Source of the DNA: Isoetes engelmannii
Lineage: Eukaryota; Streptophyta; Lycopodiopsida; Isoetales; Isoetaceae
Assembly (NCBI GenBank): GCA_011763485.2
Contig: JAANSK020279046.1
Span: forward strand, 1-20,676
Direction of reading: 5' to 3'
DNA length: 20,676 bases
The notes beneath the pieces are model-generated. The model did not search any database and had not been told where the DNA came from. It saw only the letters and a list, made by a program, of their open reading frames with translations. A program made the translations under genes and the position numbers. Shown here piece by piece: positions 12,581 to 20,676 of this stretch; the first letter of the stretch is position 1; each line of letters begins with the position of its first letter.

Positions 12581-14605
12581 TTATCGAACGTCGAACGAGG
12601 CATACATATTTGACAAGAGCACCAATGCCGAGGCACTTTGGTATTCAAAAGTTACAAGATCCTGTTCATGTAACTCTTTAGCTTTATAAACTCTACAAGC
12701 TGCAATAAAGGGCCTAAGGGCTTCATGGTTTGGTTGAAAAGGCATTGCATCGGTAATTTCTCGAGCTTCATTCAAGAATCCTGCCCTTGCAAGCAAGTCA
12801 ATTGCACATGCATAATGTGTAATTGAAGGAGCAAACCTTGGATAATGAGTAAATAAACAGAAACAAAAACAGCCTTCATCAACGAGCATAGCATGGCTGC
12901 ACGCATGTAATAAAGAAGAAAATGTAATCTCATTGGGTTTTACCCCTTCCTGCTGCATTTCTGTGAAGAACTCAAGTGCTGCTGCACATTTCCCTTGCAT
13001 TGCATATCCTCTCATCATTGTGCTCCAAGATATGACATCACGCATGGGCACTCTATCAAACATCTGGCAGGCATCTATAATATTTCCACATTTTGCATAC
13101 ATGTCAATAATGGCATTGCCAACAAAGTCATCCAAACTATAACCATTTTTTACAGCATTTGCATGAATCCATTTACCATGTTGTAGAGCTGCTAACTCAG
13201 AACAGGCAATTAAACCACTGACAAAACTGATGGTATCTGGTTTGTGTCCTCGGCATGCCATTTGATCAAAAACCATGAGAGCCATACTGCTATCTTCATT
13301 AAGTAGATACCCTGTAATCAAGGTATTCCATGTATCCACATCTTTCATGGGCAAATGATTGAATACCTCACAAGCATTTTCGATGTCCCCACATTTACAG
13401 TACATGTCAACAAGCACGTTACCTACTATTGCATCTATTTCGAAGTGTTTCACGATGTAAGCATGTGTCCATTTTCCCTGTCCAAAGGCAAACCCTGCAC
13501 AAGCCTTCAGAACATTTAAAGACGTGATTCTGTCTGGTTTTTTGTCTATTTGCCCAAACAGGTGTAGGGCCCCTTTGAAACTACCAATTTGAACATAACC
13601 CGCAATCAACATATTCCATTGTATAATATCATGCTCAGGCATGTTTTGGAATATACAACGAGCATCAGATGGGCTGCCACATTTAACATACAGATCAATT
13701 AATGCATCATTCAAGAATACATCTGTTTTATAGTCACTTTGTAAAACATGAGAATGAATTGCTTTACCTTGAGCAAAAAGAGTAGAATTGGCGCATGCAC
13801 CTACAAGGGCAGCAAACGTGACTTCATTTGGTCCTATGTGAAAAGCCTGCATTTGTCGAAAATAAGCTAGGGGTGCCTTGCCATGTTCGTTTTGAGCACA
13901 TCCTGCAATTAACGCATTCCATGATCCAACACATGGTCTTGATACCCTGTCAATCACCCGATGTGCCTCCCCCATATTCGCCATATTGGCATACATAGTA
14001 ACAAGAGCAGAGCCAAGAAAGGGATTTGGCTCAATGCCTGCTACTAGGGCTGCTCCATGGACTAGTTTTGCATCCTCTAAAGCTGAAAGCTTTAAGCATA
14101 AGCTTATAACAGTAACAAAAGTTGCCTGATCTGGTACAACACATTCCAACTGCATCTGCGCAAATAAAACGCAGAAACCCTTACTTTTACTATGCTGAGA
14201 AAATGCTGAAATCATCATAGTCCATGTGAATACATTCCTTGTAATCATTCCGTTGAAGACCCTCCAAGCATCTTCCAACCCTCCACATTTGGCATACATG
14301 TTTATAACTGTATTCAGCATAAACATGTTTGGATCTAAAGCGCATGTGAGAAGATGCGAATGGACAAATTTTCCTTCTGCCAGAACTTTCATATTGGTAC
14401 AGCAGTGCAGAAGAGAAACACAAATTTCCAAATACCATGTTGTTGCTCGTCTCTCAATGAGCTCCAAAAGTTCGAGAGCCTCTTTCAATCGCCTCTGCTT
14501 GCACAGTCGATTTATTCGTTGCAAAGCATCATAGATACTGTCTGTTGATCCTGTTATTGACCTTGTTCTATTACGCTTAAACACCAACCGCCTCCAAACG
14601 GACAT
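12581..14605 (-). CDS. PLS-class pentatricopeptide repeat protein, intronless, truncated E region
   Basis: The single 674-codon exon encodes a PPR protein. These proteins bind organelle RNA one base per repeat and guide editing, splicing or stabilisation. The first 20 residues (MSVWRRLVFKRNRTRSITGS) are rich in Arg and Ser and lack acidic residues, which suits a mitochondrial or plastid targeting peptide. Repeats run from about 24 to 625. The phased MYAKCG-like signature recurs at 103, 204, 305, 401, 502 and 603, about every 100 residues, giving roughly six P-L-S triplets. An E1-like stretch (about 626-657) is followed by the start of E2 (LVLLSNMYAS, 661-670), then FDVR and a stop. E2 is cut short and there is no E+ or DYW deaminase domain, so it could not edit alone. 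In-frame TAG and TGA just upstream of the ATG fix the start. The RNA target cannot be read reliably here. Confidence 0.93.
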   Translation of the reverse strand: MSVWRRLVFKRNRTRSITGSTDSIYDALQRINRLCKQRRLKEALELLELIERRATTWYLEICVSLLHCCTNMKVLAEGKFVHSHLLTCALDPNMFMLNTVINMYAKCGGLEDAWRVFNGMITRNVFTWTMMISAFSQHSKSKGFCVLFAQMQLECVVPDQATFVTVISLCLKLSALEDAKLVHGAALVAGIEPNPFLGSALVTMYANMANMGEAHRVIDRVSRPCVGSWNALIAGCAQNEHGKAPLAYFRQMQAFHIGPNEVTFAALVGACANSTLFAQGKAIHSHVLQSDYKTDVFLNDALIDLYVKCGSPSDARCIFQNMPEHDIIQWNMLIAGYVQIGSFKGALHLFGQIDKKPDRITSLNVLKACAGFAFGQGKWTHAYIVKHFEIDAIVGNVLVDMYCKCGDIENACEVFNHLPMKDVDTWNTLITGYLLNEDSSMALMVFDQMACRGHKPDTISFVSGLIACSELAALQHGKWIHANAVKNGYSLDDFVGNAIIDMYAKCGNIIDACQMFDRVPMRDVISWSTMMRGYAMQGKCAAALEFFTEMQQEGVKPNEITFSSLLHACSHAMLVDEGCFCFCLFTHYPRFAPSITHYACAIDLLARAGFLNEAREITDAMPFQPNHEALRPFIAACRVYKAKELHEQDLVTFEYQSASALVLLSNMYASFDVR

Positions 14606-14618
14606 CTAAACTCTTCAT
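14577..14618 (-). promoter_or_regulatory. Short upstream ORF overlapping the PPR start
   Basis: An ATG at 14616-14618, 13 bases upstream of the PPR ATG and in another frame, opens a 13-codon peptide (MKSLDVRLEAVGV) that stops at 14577-14579, inside the PPR coding sequence. If transcription starts further upstream, ribosomes using it would bypass the PPR start, so it could lower translation. Whether it lies in the transcript is unknown. Confidence 0.4.
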
Positions 14619-14935
14619 CGGAGCAAAGCTTTTTGCTTGAATGTTCTCAACAAACGGTCTCGTGGGACGAATATTCCCGCCAACAACCATTGCGTTCTTC
14701 CAATACAAGCAATACCAACAGGCCACAACTTCTTCATGCACAAGCTTGCCACTAGGGTTGTGCTAGGGAACCCACCGGGTGGAGGGACTTTTTGGCCGGC
14801 GGCGCCGCCTGCAGGTTTCCCGCCAAAAACTCTCAATGTCTGGTGGGTTTCTGCATGTAATCCACCGCTAGGTAGAAATTTCGTTCTTGACAGGTTTCTT
14901 CGTCGCAAAATCGTCAATGAGCTTTCTTGTTAGAA
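14619..14935. other. Region upstream of the PPR gene with a GC-rich patch
   Basis: This is presumably the 5' leader and promoter of the PPR gene. It includes a GC-rich stretch near 14770-14825 (GGCCGGCGGCGCCGCC). Open frames on both strands lack recognisable features, and the minus-strand one begins only at a TTG, so neither is called as a gene. Confidence 0.4.
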
Positions 14936-15011
14936 AGCTTAAGAAACAGGAAATTTGGCAAGCTTAGGAATCTGACAAGCTTAGAAAATCTGCAAGCTTA
15001 GGAATCTGATG
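14936..15011. repeat. Short tandem repeat of about 17 bp with AAGCTTA core
   Basis: CAAGCTTAGGAATCTGA, CAAGCTTAGAAAATCTG and CAAGCTTAGGAATCTGA follow one another at about 14959-15009, with a more diverged AAGCTTAAGAAACAGG at 14936. At least three clear units are present. Confidence 0.85.
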
Positions 15012-15059
15012 CAAGAAATGAGTAAAAAACAGTCGAAAATGGGCAGACAATATTGGAAC

Positions 15060-15589
15060 CTAGTCTTTGCAAGGGGGGTTCACCTTGAAATGTCGTATGA
15101 ACCATCTGAGTTATAAGGAATGGGTTATTTTGGAGTGTTTTCGTACGAAAGTATATGGAAAGAGGTGGTTTTTTATCACATTTTGTAGCATTTTAAGCCT
15201 GTACATTTTCGAAACGGGTATTTTTCTAGATTTTCTGCACTGTATACTAAGGGTGCCATATCCGTATTGTATATAGGTGAATCCCCCAGGGATTTAGCAG
15301 AAAAAAAAATCACAAATTCTCTGTTTTTGAACTCCAGAGTCGATTGTTGGCCGGATTTGTACCTGCCAAAGTAGAAATAGTGCTAGAGCTTGCAGAATCT
15401 TCAGCTTACAGAGCTTCTTTTTCTCCTTTTCGTGTGGAAGCTCCATCGGATCTGGTGCACAAATGCCAATGGCTCTGCTCTCTGCAAATGATCTCTGCTC
15501 GCGCAAAGCTATGGTGGCGTTCAAGCGGCACCACTTGTATGATTGAAACCTCTGATTCCTAAAATAAACACACAAGGAGTATTCCAGGA

Positions 15590-15598
<9 letters not shown>
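15060..15598 (+). other. Non-coding stretch, possibly LTR-like
   Basis: No gene is supported. A TATA-like TGTATATAGG at 15268-15277 is followed by an A-rich leader-like sequence. The style, a TATA box followed by a short leader within non-coding DNA, is reminiscent of a retrotransposon LTR, but no second copy, primer-binding site or terminal TG..CA was found. The open frame on the minus strand here owes its length to homopolymers. Confidence 0.25.

Positions 15599-15620
<22 letters not shown>
15599..15620. repeat. T22 homopolymer
   Basis: There are 22 consecutive T on the plus strand, which is A22 on the minus strand. It could be the poly(A) tail of a minus-strand retroposed sequence lying at 15621 onward, or a slippage tract. 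A TATA-like TTATAAAAGG at about 15705-15714 lies on its right, on the plus strand. Confidence 0.9.
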
Positions 15621-15778
15621 CAAACCGAGGAGGAAATCAAGACACCGTTGAGGACTGGGGGCTCGAGGAGCCTCCATCACTGATAAGGAAGAGGCGCTAT
15701 GTGTTTTATAAAAGGCAACCCCACAAAAAACAAAGGACCGAGAGGTGCATGCTCAGGGGCTAAACCTTGCCCAAGAAG

Positions 15779-18640
15779 ATGAGCGGATCGGTTAAGCGCC
15801 CATTCAACATCTCACCTTTCCCTGGGCAGCCGAGCTTTCGAAAAAGAAGCAAATGCAGATTCAGAGGAATTTTTGTGGGTCAATATTCTATTTTTGTACC
15901 TCGCGCTCTGCAAGCTCTGGCATTTTCTACATGCTCGCCGTCAAAGACCATAGCCCCAAAGACTCCGATGATAGAAGAGCAGCAATCAAAGAGAACATGG
16001 AGGTTGTTCGAGGGCAGGAATGTTATAGTCTGCACTGTTCACTACTATGTGGACGAGCTGGTTGAAATAAGATCTCAATACATTAGACAACTTCAAAGGG
16101 AAAGGATTGCACACATGTACTCACTATGGGGGAATCATAGTTACCCGGAACGGGAACTTTTTGGGAACTTGGACCCAAAATCCGGAACTAGAACATGAAC
16201 AGATGGGAACGGGAACGGGATGGGAACGAAATATTTGAGTACATTCGACAAATGTTTGGGTATATTCGTGGGATATTCGAGGAATATTCGCTTTCTACCC
16301 GGAACTAAAGTGGGAACTCGGGAACTCTGGACCCTCGGGAACTAGTTCCGGAACGGAAAACAAGTTCGAAACTTAGGTCCCAGTAATGATGGTGGGAATG
16401 CATACTATGATGATGTGAAAATAATTCTATATCAGCTGAAAGGCCAGAGGGTTTGCATGAGTGCGTTAAGATGGATTCTTGTCATGAGCAAAACTTCATT
16501 TTACAGGTATTGGGAACAAGTTAGAAAAGGAGCTAAGGTGTTTACTCAAGGCAATGTGTTCACCCTGAGATCCAAAGCAAACACTTTAAGAGCCATTGCA
16601 GTATTCAAAAGCTTCGTTAGGTACATGTCCCAATCTATGTCCCATAAGTCCAAAGTGAATGAGGCGTCAAGGAGGTCCATAGAGTATTGCCACAACATTA
16701 TATCCAAAAGGAATGCTTGAACGAGGTAAATGCTATTCTAAAGTCCACGGGTGGTCGACCACTTTCACAACCTTCATTCAACAAGTCATGGACTGCCCAC
16801 TTTCTTGATGTGTGTGTCTTGCAACACATGTCATTCTCAAAGTGCAATATTTGCATTCGACTGAAGGACACACTTGCATCAACTGCAATAGAAAAAGAAA
16901 GAATGGTAATAATTGAGCAGTCTGTAGATCATCAATCTGACCAAATATCCTACAGGCAACTATATTGACAGTGGAGAACGTTCTCCCAGATGCAGCCTGA
17001 TAGATACTTGTATTTGATTCATGACAAGATGGACCAGACAAGACTTTCTTGCCAGAGCTAGATCCCTTGCCAAAGTGTTGCCAAAATGCTTTTCAAATGA
17101 AAGTAAGCTTGGCAGGTGTTCTCACTCATGGGCATGGCACTGGGACATTGGGCCATTTCATGCTTGATCTCTGGAAGGATGATCCAAATTTCCATGCCAG
17201 TTTGATTTTTTAAGTGCTTGAGGACACTAGAGAGAGGCACGATAGAAGTCAGGAGATACTCTCCATCAGCCCCGATTTTCAATGCGTTGATGGATGACCA
17301 ATCTCTACTAGAGGCAGATAACTGAGCTCACCTCAAAAGTGCAGTTGAAGAGAAAAAGGACATGGGATGACTTCCCCATCAATGGAAAGCCCCTACCTCG
17401 GGAACTATGTCTTCAACTTGATAACTGTTGGAAAGAAAGCAAGAATAGATGGATGTTTGGGAATGTCATATCTAACAACAATTGGGGTTTTCAAAATTGT
17501 GAAAGTGGGGTTCATGATGGTTGGGTACATACATGATGACATAGAAGGTTTCTTCGGGACATTCTCTACTAAGATAAGGAGGGAGAATGTGGCCACTCTT
17601 CCTGAACTCATTGACATGTTTGAGAGTTGTGTTAGCCCTAATCTCATGGCATTCACGGTCGATGACATTGCAAATGGGAAGTCATTTGTGGAGGGATACT
17701 TGTTAGAGGGTAAGAATAAATTGGCAGGGCATATTAAGCCACTCCAATTCAAGTTCTGGGTTAGAGATGGAATACCGATCGTGCAGTATAAATGGAGGCC
17801 ATCTGATAAGTTGTAAATGCATGTATAAGACATTGAAATATGGGGAAAAGGTCCACATGGTGAAGTACTTCTTCCAATGGGTGAGCCAAAACCAGTCCCC
17901 CCCTCTCAAAAATGTTAAGGACTCTAGCCAGCTAACGAAGAGCATTTAGGATTACATGACCTACTCGGAGGATGTGCGAAAGGGAAAGTTCACTTCAATA
18001 CTTAAGAAGGATCACCTAAGATTCCTAATCAAATACTAGGAGAAAGTGGTGTGTTGTTTAGAGATGGATCAGCCTTGTGTGGCCAAGTTAAGCGATGGGT
18101 TCCTTCCAAAGAGTAGGTGGGAGGGTTCCCCAGGGGATAGCATGTCCAAAGAGGTGTGTGCCACCAAAGGCTCCAAGTAGTGGGTAGGAAGCAAGGCCAC
18201 GAAGCCGAAGTGGTTCAATCTTCCCGAGTGGGATGCCTTTGAAGACATCAAGGAACACTACTTTGTGTTGGTTAGGCCTGATAATGATGATTGTCCGATA
18301 TAGTTGGGTATGATTCTTAGTGAAGTCACCTCTACCATGTTTGATGGGTGAGGAGTTGCGTCCTGGTTTTCAAATGCAATTTTAGGAACCCATTAAGAGG
18401 CACAAGAAAGGCAATCTCAAAGAGCAATACTCCAAATGCTGGGAAAAAAGATGGACCCGGTAAGGAGGAAAATGGTGGAGTGTGTGGTTTGGTCGTACCA
18501 TCCAGAACAACTTGCAAAAGACAAGACACACAAGATCCCAACGAGGGAAATGGACAAAGCCATGAGTAACCTACATGCAGTAGCATTGTATGACATTAGA
18601 CAGTGCTTAACCCTTGAAAGTTTAAAAACTCTTTCAAATA
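15779..18640 (+). pseudogene. Decayed transposon gene similar to DUF7869-type proteins
   Basis: The blocks appear in family order across several frames. First comes EIRSQYIRQLQRERIAHMYSL (split from the next by an inserted repeat), then LKGQRVCMSALRWIL with MSKTSFYRYW. Next are CNICIRLKD (16.85 kb), RYLYLIHDKMDQT (17002-17040) and KVSLAGVLTHGHGTG (about 17.1 kb). Then come LCLQLDNCWKESKNRWMFG (17405-17461), VKVGFMMVGYIHDDIEGFF (17499-17555) and a tail with a PIWLGMIL-like block (18.3 kb) and VVWSYHPEQL (18.5 kb). Known relatives share DGMDQ, LQLDNCWRENKN and VGHTHEDID; these proteins are uncharacterised and transposon-like. Frameshifts lie near 16690, 17043 and 17460. In-frame stops lie at 16966, 17947, 18037, 18178, 18301 and 18349. 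The N-terminus before about 16050 is not recognisable; ATG 15779 is simply the first in frame. The family call is from motif memory. Confidence 0.6.
16141..16385. repeat. GGAAC-rich repeat inserted in the DUF7869-like relic
   Basis: Twelve GGAAC pentamers occur between 16147 and 16354, in two clusters around an AT-rich core that has ATATTCG three times at an 11-bp period (16262, 16273, 16284). The two flanks carry an imperfect direct repeat (16163-16191 and 16320-16345, GGGAACT..GGACCC..GAACTAG). The coding frame on both sides is the same, so this block interrupts the gene and probably inserted into it. No clear target duplication was identified. Confidence 0.75.
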
Positions 18641-18962
18641 TGGATCTGTCTTATAGGTCCGCAATTTTAATAGTGATTTATTGTGAAACTTCATCTCTTC
18701 ACTCTCTGTTTCATTGGACTTTCTCAAAGCTTTTCGTAAAAAACCAATACACTTAAGCTGGACTCACATTTAATAAGGACTCAATGCAATACTATTGTAT
18801 TTGCCCTGCATAATATTTTTGGGTTTGCAAGTCTCATTTTAGTGAATCATTCCTGTCTATTAGAATATGTTTCACTTTTATCGTATGTGACTTTCAAGCT
18901 TCAGTGCTAGAGCATCTATTAAATGTTGTCATAAATCCTATTGTCACTCCTGCTTCATAATA

Positions 18963-18986
18963 GGAGGAGGAGGAGGAGGAGGAGGA
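18963..18986. repeat. (GGA)8 microsatellite
   Basis: Eight perfect GGA units in non-coding DNA. Confidence 0.97.
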
Positions 18987-19193
18987 TTAATACAATTATT
19001 TTAGCAATAATTGACAAACAAATTATGGGTAAGCAGAATCTTCTAGTGGCATATTGTGAGACACAGGAAAATGGGGACGAAATATGAAGCCAATACATGT
19101 TATAATTAGGTACCCATGGTTACAAGTTTGGTTACAATTGAGGAAAATTTAAATTACTCCATAAATTATGTATGGATGGGAGTTATACAAGTC

Positions 19194-19229
19194 ATGGCAT
19201 AAAATGATGTGATGGCATAAAATGAAATG
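19194..19229. repeat. 18-bp tandem repeat, two copies
   Basis: ATGGCATAAAATGATGTG is followed directly by ATGGCATAAAATGAAATG, a match at 16 of 18 positions. Confidence 0.9.
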
Positions 19230-20676
19230 ATGGACTAGAATATTCGGACCTTAGCAAAGATTCTTCATGAAATTAAGGTTATATTCTAAAAATGTTTAAG
19301 TCATTGTAAATGAAAGGGGAGGCAAGTATATTATATGAAAAGTTTGAAATTGGTGCCATAATAAGTGTATGGCAAGCGTTGGGGATAATGGTTAATGGTG
19401 ATGATTCCTTTTTTAATTATAAGCAAAGTTTATGGGGTAATGTCGGCAGTGAGATCAAGGAAAAAGTAATCCTAAAGATTATAAGATCTACGGTAAGATA
19501 ATAGGTTAATGCTTATAGGTCATTGTCTGCTGCTTACTGATTGTCATGAATTGTGCAATGCTTGTCTAGTTTTGCATAGGTTGCTTGCATAGAGATGCTA
19601 GAGGTAAATATTATAGTGAGGTATGTTGCAAGGCTTCCTGCTAGGTGAAGAAGATTTCTTTTTCTTTTCTGTCTTGATTGCTTAGGTTGCTTGGATTAGT
19701 TTGAGCTAGATAGGATACATGGTAAACAAGGTGACGGAGCAATCGCACTAATGACGCGCAATTGCACTAATAAAAAGTATCTTTTGAAGATTCCCTAAGA
19801 TTCCCTTACATTCAACCACTTTTAGGGGGTCACTTAAAAAATAGACCACAATTTTAGTTAACAAGTGCCCTTTTTGGGGTCTAATTTTTAAAAAATGTCG
19901 TTCTTTTCACTTGCCGTGCACCTTTTAACTGTCCCAAAATAGAAAAAAAAAACTTGGGGAAGTTAGCACCAAAAAGAAATAAAAAAAAAAGCTGGAATCT
20001 TAGCAAGTTCAACTTTTAAAAGCTAGCAAGAAAGGCAAAAAGCAGGTTCCTTTAGTAGACATGGGAGACATTGTGCTATGCGCACATAGACAATCCAAGA
20101 TAGAAAAATTTGGGTTTACCAAAAAAAAATGGAAAGCACTCGAAAAGCACTGTTTGCTTGAATCTTATTAACTTAAGATTTAAAAAGCTTGCAAAAAAGA
20201 CACAATATAGGTTCATTCACTATGCCTGGAATTTGGATGGATCATAATATGGTTTGAATGCTAGCCTAAAGATGTGGAAAGTTGGAAGATTTACCTAAGG
20301 TTTGGTAGGTTGGAATATTACTCCAAGGATAGGAAGGTAAAGAAAGGTGGTATGCATATGTTAAAATTTAACCTATGCCCATATGGGTTAAAATATTTTG
20401 ATGTTTATACAACGGTTGGGACAAAAGGAAATTAGGACATACGAAATTAGAGCAGATATCTTCATTAAAATTTCAGGGCACAGAATACGTTGGCAGGCGC
20501 TCATAAACTGCAATGGATTATGGAGATCGTGCATGGCAGTTAGACATGATAGATTTCGTATGGATTATAGGAATGTTAGGGTTTCTATGGCATATAAAAA
20601 TTGTTACGAACTTAAGTTAGGCCCTAAGTCATAAGTCATATGTTAGGAACATATGTTGGTCCCTAGGTCATATAGG

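Larger units (their letters stand above)
18641..20676. other. AT-rich right end, no gene supported
   Basis: About 2 kb without recognisable coding sequence. It holds a (GGA)8 microsatellite, an 18-bp tandem pair, A-rich runs around 19940-20000 and 20120, and a palindromic CATATGTTAGGAACATATG near the right edge (about 20638-20656) that might be the edge of an LTR. Short open frames at 19310 and 20398 show no family features. Confidence 0.5.

Noticed and set aside
14615-14933. Overlapping open frames of about 100 codons on both strands upstream of the PPR gene
   Set aside because: The minus-strand frame has no ATG at its start (TTG) and ends in stops just before the PPR start; both owe their length to a GC-rich patch and show no known features.
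15294-15680. 128-codon open frame on the minus strand with a poly-lysine run
   Set aside because: The lysines come from the T22 tract and the ends are homopolymer-rich; no domain is visible.
17405-17945. Minus-strand open frames of 142 and 80 codons
   Set aside because: They are antisense shadows of the DUF7869-like block, which carries the recognisable motifs on the plus strand.
20398-20634. 78-codon plus-strand open frame at the right edge
   Set aside because: No recognisable motif and AT-rich context; could be retroelement debris but nothing supports a call.

Overview
This is a plant nuclear window: spliceosomal GT-AG introns, a single-exon PLS-class pentatricopeptide (PPR) gene, plant-type LINE elements and no bacterial-style gene packing. 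The mix of a PPR gene with decayed transposon families, one of them similar to animal-type DUF7869 proteins and one to Crypton-type recombinases, suggests a seed-free plant such as a fern or lycophyte. That placement is an inference; the sequence does not prove it.

Layout. (1) 1-3378, minus: 5' part of a plant L1-type LINE. It carries ORF1 with a DUF4283-like fold, then ORF2 with an AP-endonuclease and the start of the pre-RT region, and runs off the left edge. It is broken by a few lesions only. (2) 3379-4233: intergenic DNA with a 49-bp tandem duplication, a foldback and a candidate poly(A) signal. (3) 4234-8246, minus: the one clear housekeeping gene, 26S proteasome ATPase RPT4. I resolved it into 10 exons totalling 1203 nt (400 aa); every junction is GT-AG and the phase closes exactly. 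Its 1.77-kb intron 2 holds a tRNA-like repeat. (4) 9248-10070, plus: relic resembling a Crypton/DUF3504-type tyrosine recombinase, ending next to (5) 10127-10927, minus: a second, much older ORF1 fragment of the same LINE family. (6) 11087-11609: two adjacent hairpins, possibly inside a small element with 12-bp terminal inverted repeats. (7) 12581-14605, minus: an intact 674-codon PPR gene that ends inside the E region, with an overlapping upstream ORF. (8) 14936-15760: short tandem repeats, LTR-like sequence and a T22 tract. (9) 15779-18640, plus: a long, decayed transposon gene of the DUF7869 type, interrupted by a GGAAC-rich repeat insertion. (10) 18641-20676: AT-rich DNA with microsatellites and no gene I can support.

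Only RPT4 and the PPR gene look functional; both are on the minus strand and have no evident functional link. The rest is layered transposon debris of differing age. The most interesting item is the DUF7869-like relic. Its conserved acidic blocks survive in spite of frameshifts, and they are arranged as might be expected of an RNase H-fold (DDE-like) transposase.
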